A DNA stretch of 64,000 nt from Amphiura filiformis (lineage: Eukaryota; Echinodermata; Ophiuroidea; Amphilepidida; Amphiuridae): positions 13,650,243 through 13,714,242 of the forward strand of contig NC_092642.1 of assembly GCF_039555335.1 (NCBI RefSeq). Reading direction: 5' to 3'. A program made the translations under genes and the position numbers. Positions 62,826 through 64,000 of the stretch are shown in pieces. Position 1 is the stretch's first letter. The number at the start of each line of letters is the position of its first letter. The notes below the pieces were generated by a model. The model did not search any database, was not told the DNA's origin, and was given only the letters and a program-made list of their open reading frames with translations.

Positions 62826-63505
62826 CAGCAAGCACAAAACTTTTATATGTTGGGTTATTTAAGGGGGTACTACACCCCTGTGGTAAATTTGTGACTATTT
62901 TTGCATTTTTCTCAAAATTAATAACACACTGCTAACAAAAGTTATGTATATTATTGGGGCAAGGAATCCAATTACTACACTGAAATTTCAGTGAATCTAG
63001 ACAAGCGGTTCAGTATATAATTATGATAGGAAATGAGGTACATACTAGCGGTACCTTATTCTCTATCACAAGTATCGAACCGCTTGTCTTGGGTCACTGA
63101 AATTCCAGTGTAGTAAGTGGATTCCTTGCCCCTATAATATACATAACTTTTGTTACCAGGGTGTTATTAGTTTTTGAGAAAAATGCATAAATAGTCACAA
63201 ATTTATTGAGGGGTGGAGTACCCCCTTAAAGGGTATGTATACAACGTTCTAATACCATTTAGAAAACAATTTTGAAAACCTAATACAAAACAATCTAACA
63301 ATCAAAATATTTAGAAAATTTTTTTTCCAAAATATATTTTGCAATAATTGCTCAAATGTTGTTGCAGTGTTTTTACATTAAAAAATGTTTTTAAAATGTT
63401 TTTATGCCCTTAATATAACCCGACATTTAAATGTTATAAAATGTTTTTACAAAAACCAAGGTGTCTTTATAACCTGTTTATAACGTATTAAAAACATTTT
63501 AGTGT
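62826..63505. mobile_element. CAGCAAACAC-family MITE, interrupted copy
   Basis: The left part, cagcaagcacaaaacttttatatgttgggttatt, matches the family start. The right part resumes after 63229 with agggtatgtatacaacgttc and the usual body, including atataacccgacatttaaatg at about 63413-63433. It is split by the TTAA element at 62863-63225. It lies in the first intron of the transporter gene. Confidence 0.7.
62863..63225. mobile_element. TTAA-flanked palindromic MITE inserted in another MITE
   Basis: GGGGGTACTACACCCC at the left and GGGGTGGAGTACCCCC at the right are inverted termini, with TTAA immediately outside each (62859-62862, 63226-63229). The arms pair for about 170 bp (ggcaaggaatccaattacta/tagtaagtggattccttgcc, gacaagcggttc/gaaccgcttgtc) around a centre near 63045. 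No ORF. Confidence 0.85.
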
Positions 63506-63586
63506 TTCGGAAATGTCAAAAACTTTCTTTGCTACAAGGTTTTAATAATAAGTGTCGTAAATTTGATTTCATCAATGACTTGTTAG

Positions 63587-63727
63587 GTCTGTGTGCCAGT
63601 GCTCTGCAGAAGCGGTTCGGTGCTCGATTTTGTATCATGGCATCTGGTATGGTCTCTAGTGTTGGACTCATCGTTTGTGCTTTTGCAAATGACATGATTG
63701 TCTTACTCCTTGGACTTCTTCTTGTAG
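63587..63727 (+). CDS. SLC16-like transporter, exon 2
   Basis: The acceptor is gacttgttag and the donor G/GTAAGATA, phase 1 again. It joins exon 1 to give SLGLCASALQKRFGARF. RFGAR is the loop between TM2 and TM3 with the R-x-G-x-R pattern of MFS proteins. TM3 follows (CIMASGMVSSVGLIVCAFA), then the start of TM4 (MIVLLLGLLLVG). The two exons give about 110 residues; later exons lie beyond the window. The frame is intact across the junction. Confidence 0.7.
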
Positions 63728-63807
63728 GTAAGATATTCAAATAATCTTAATTCATCCTCTTTATCCATCACGGGTGTTGCCCCGTCACATTAGCCTATAT
63801 GTATACA

Positions 63808-63860
63808 GGGTGTCGCTGAAAGAACTGTATCGTCGGAAACTGCCTTTTTGGGACTTTAAC
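63808..63860. mobile_element. Possible transposon terminus near the window edge
   Basis: The motif tacagggtgtcgctgaaagaact resembles the CAGGGTGTCxC ends of several DNA transposons. The other end is outside the window or absent. Weak call. Confidence 0.25.
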
Positions 63861-64000
63861 GCATAAACCAAACATAAACTAAATTTTAACAATTGACCGC
63901 TCCGTTTTTGAAATAAAAGAATTTTAAATAAAAGAATTTTACGAAACTACATAATGAAATAAAAGAATTTTACGAAACTACTTAATTGTCAATCCGTTCC

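Noticed and set aside
1..64000. CRISPR arrays, bacterial operons, riboswitches or phage genes
   Set aside because: The window is eukaryotic; no spaced direct repeats of CRISPR type were seen, and tandem repeats here are head-to-tail without unique spacers.

Overview
This window is animal nuclear DNA: AT-rich, gene-poor, with spliced genes and dense transposon debris. The two recognisable host genes are a kisspeptin-receptor-like GPCR (three exons, 30.7-45.9 kb, 378 aa) and the first two exons of an SLC16/monocarboxylate-transporter-like MFS protein (62.4-63.7 kb, running off the right edge). A kisspeptin-receptor-like sequence together with LINE, Penelope-like and Ty3 debris, tRNA-derived SINEs and many palindromic MITEs fits a marine invertebrate, most plausibly a deuterostome (hemichordate, echinoderm or amphioxus). 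I cannot fix the species from sequence alone.

Layout. Positions 1-26.7 kb are dominated by a direct duplication: 1-9265 reappears almost base for base at 17503-26701. A 200-N gap sits exactly where copy 1 stops, and a third, clearly diverged copy of the last ~1.2 kb follows the gap (9466-10695). Between the copies lie a dead LINE (10.96-12.45 kb) and a MITE with a clean 9-bp target duplication (16626-17001). Just right of copy 2 is a short CpG-rich, CCAAT-box-bearing stretch that looks like a promoter.

From 27 to 30.7 kb there are palindromic MITEs. The GPCR gene follows. Its 12.7-kb first intron holds inverted Penelope-like element fragments with hammerhead-like cores, several inverted-repeat elements, an interstitial TTAGGG tract and the 3' part of a Ty3/gypsy retrotransposon with its 3' LTR. 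From 46 to 62 kb I see no convincing host exon, only MITEs (several with TTAA ends), a tRNA-derived SINE, microsatellites, a 56-bp tandem repeat and a reverse-strand LINE pseudogene. The transporter gene begins at 62.4 kb, and its first intron contains one MITE inserted inside another.

There is no operon-like organisation. The most interesting content is the GPCR, the unresolved duplication, and a group of MITEs built from one short word repeated in both orientations. Short ORFs inside the duplication are mostly chance; one (18845-19228) is conserved between copies and might be a degenerate exon.
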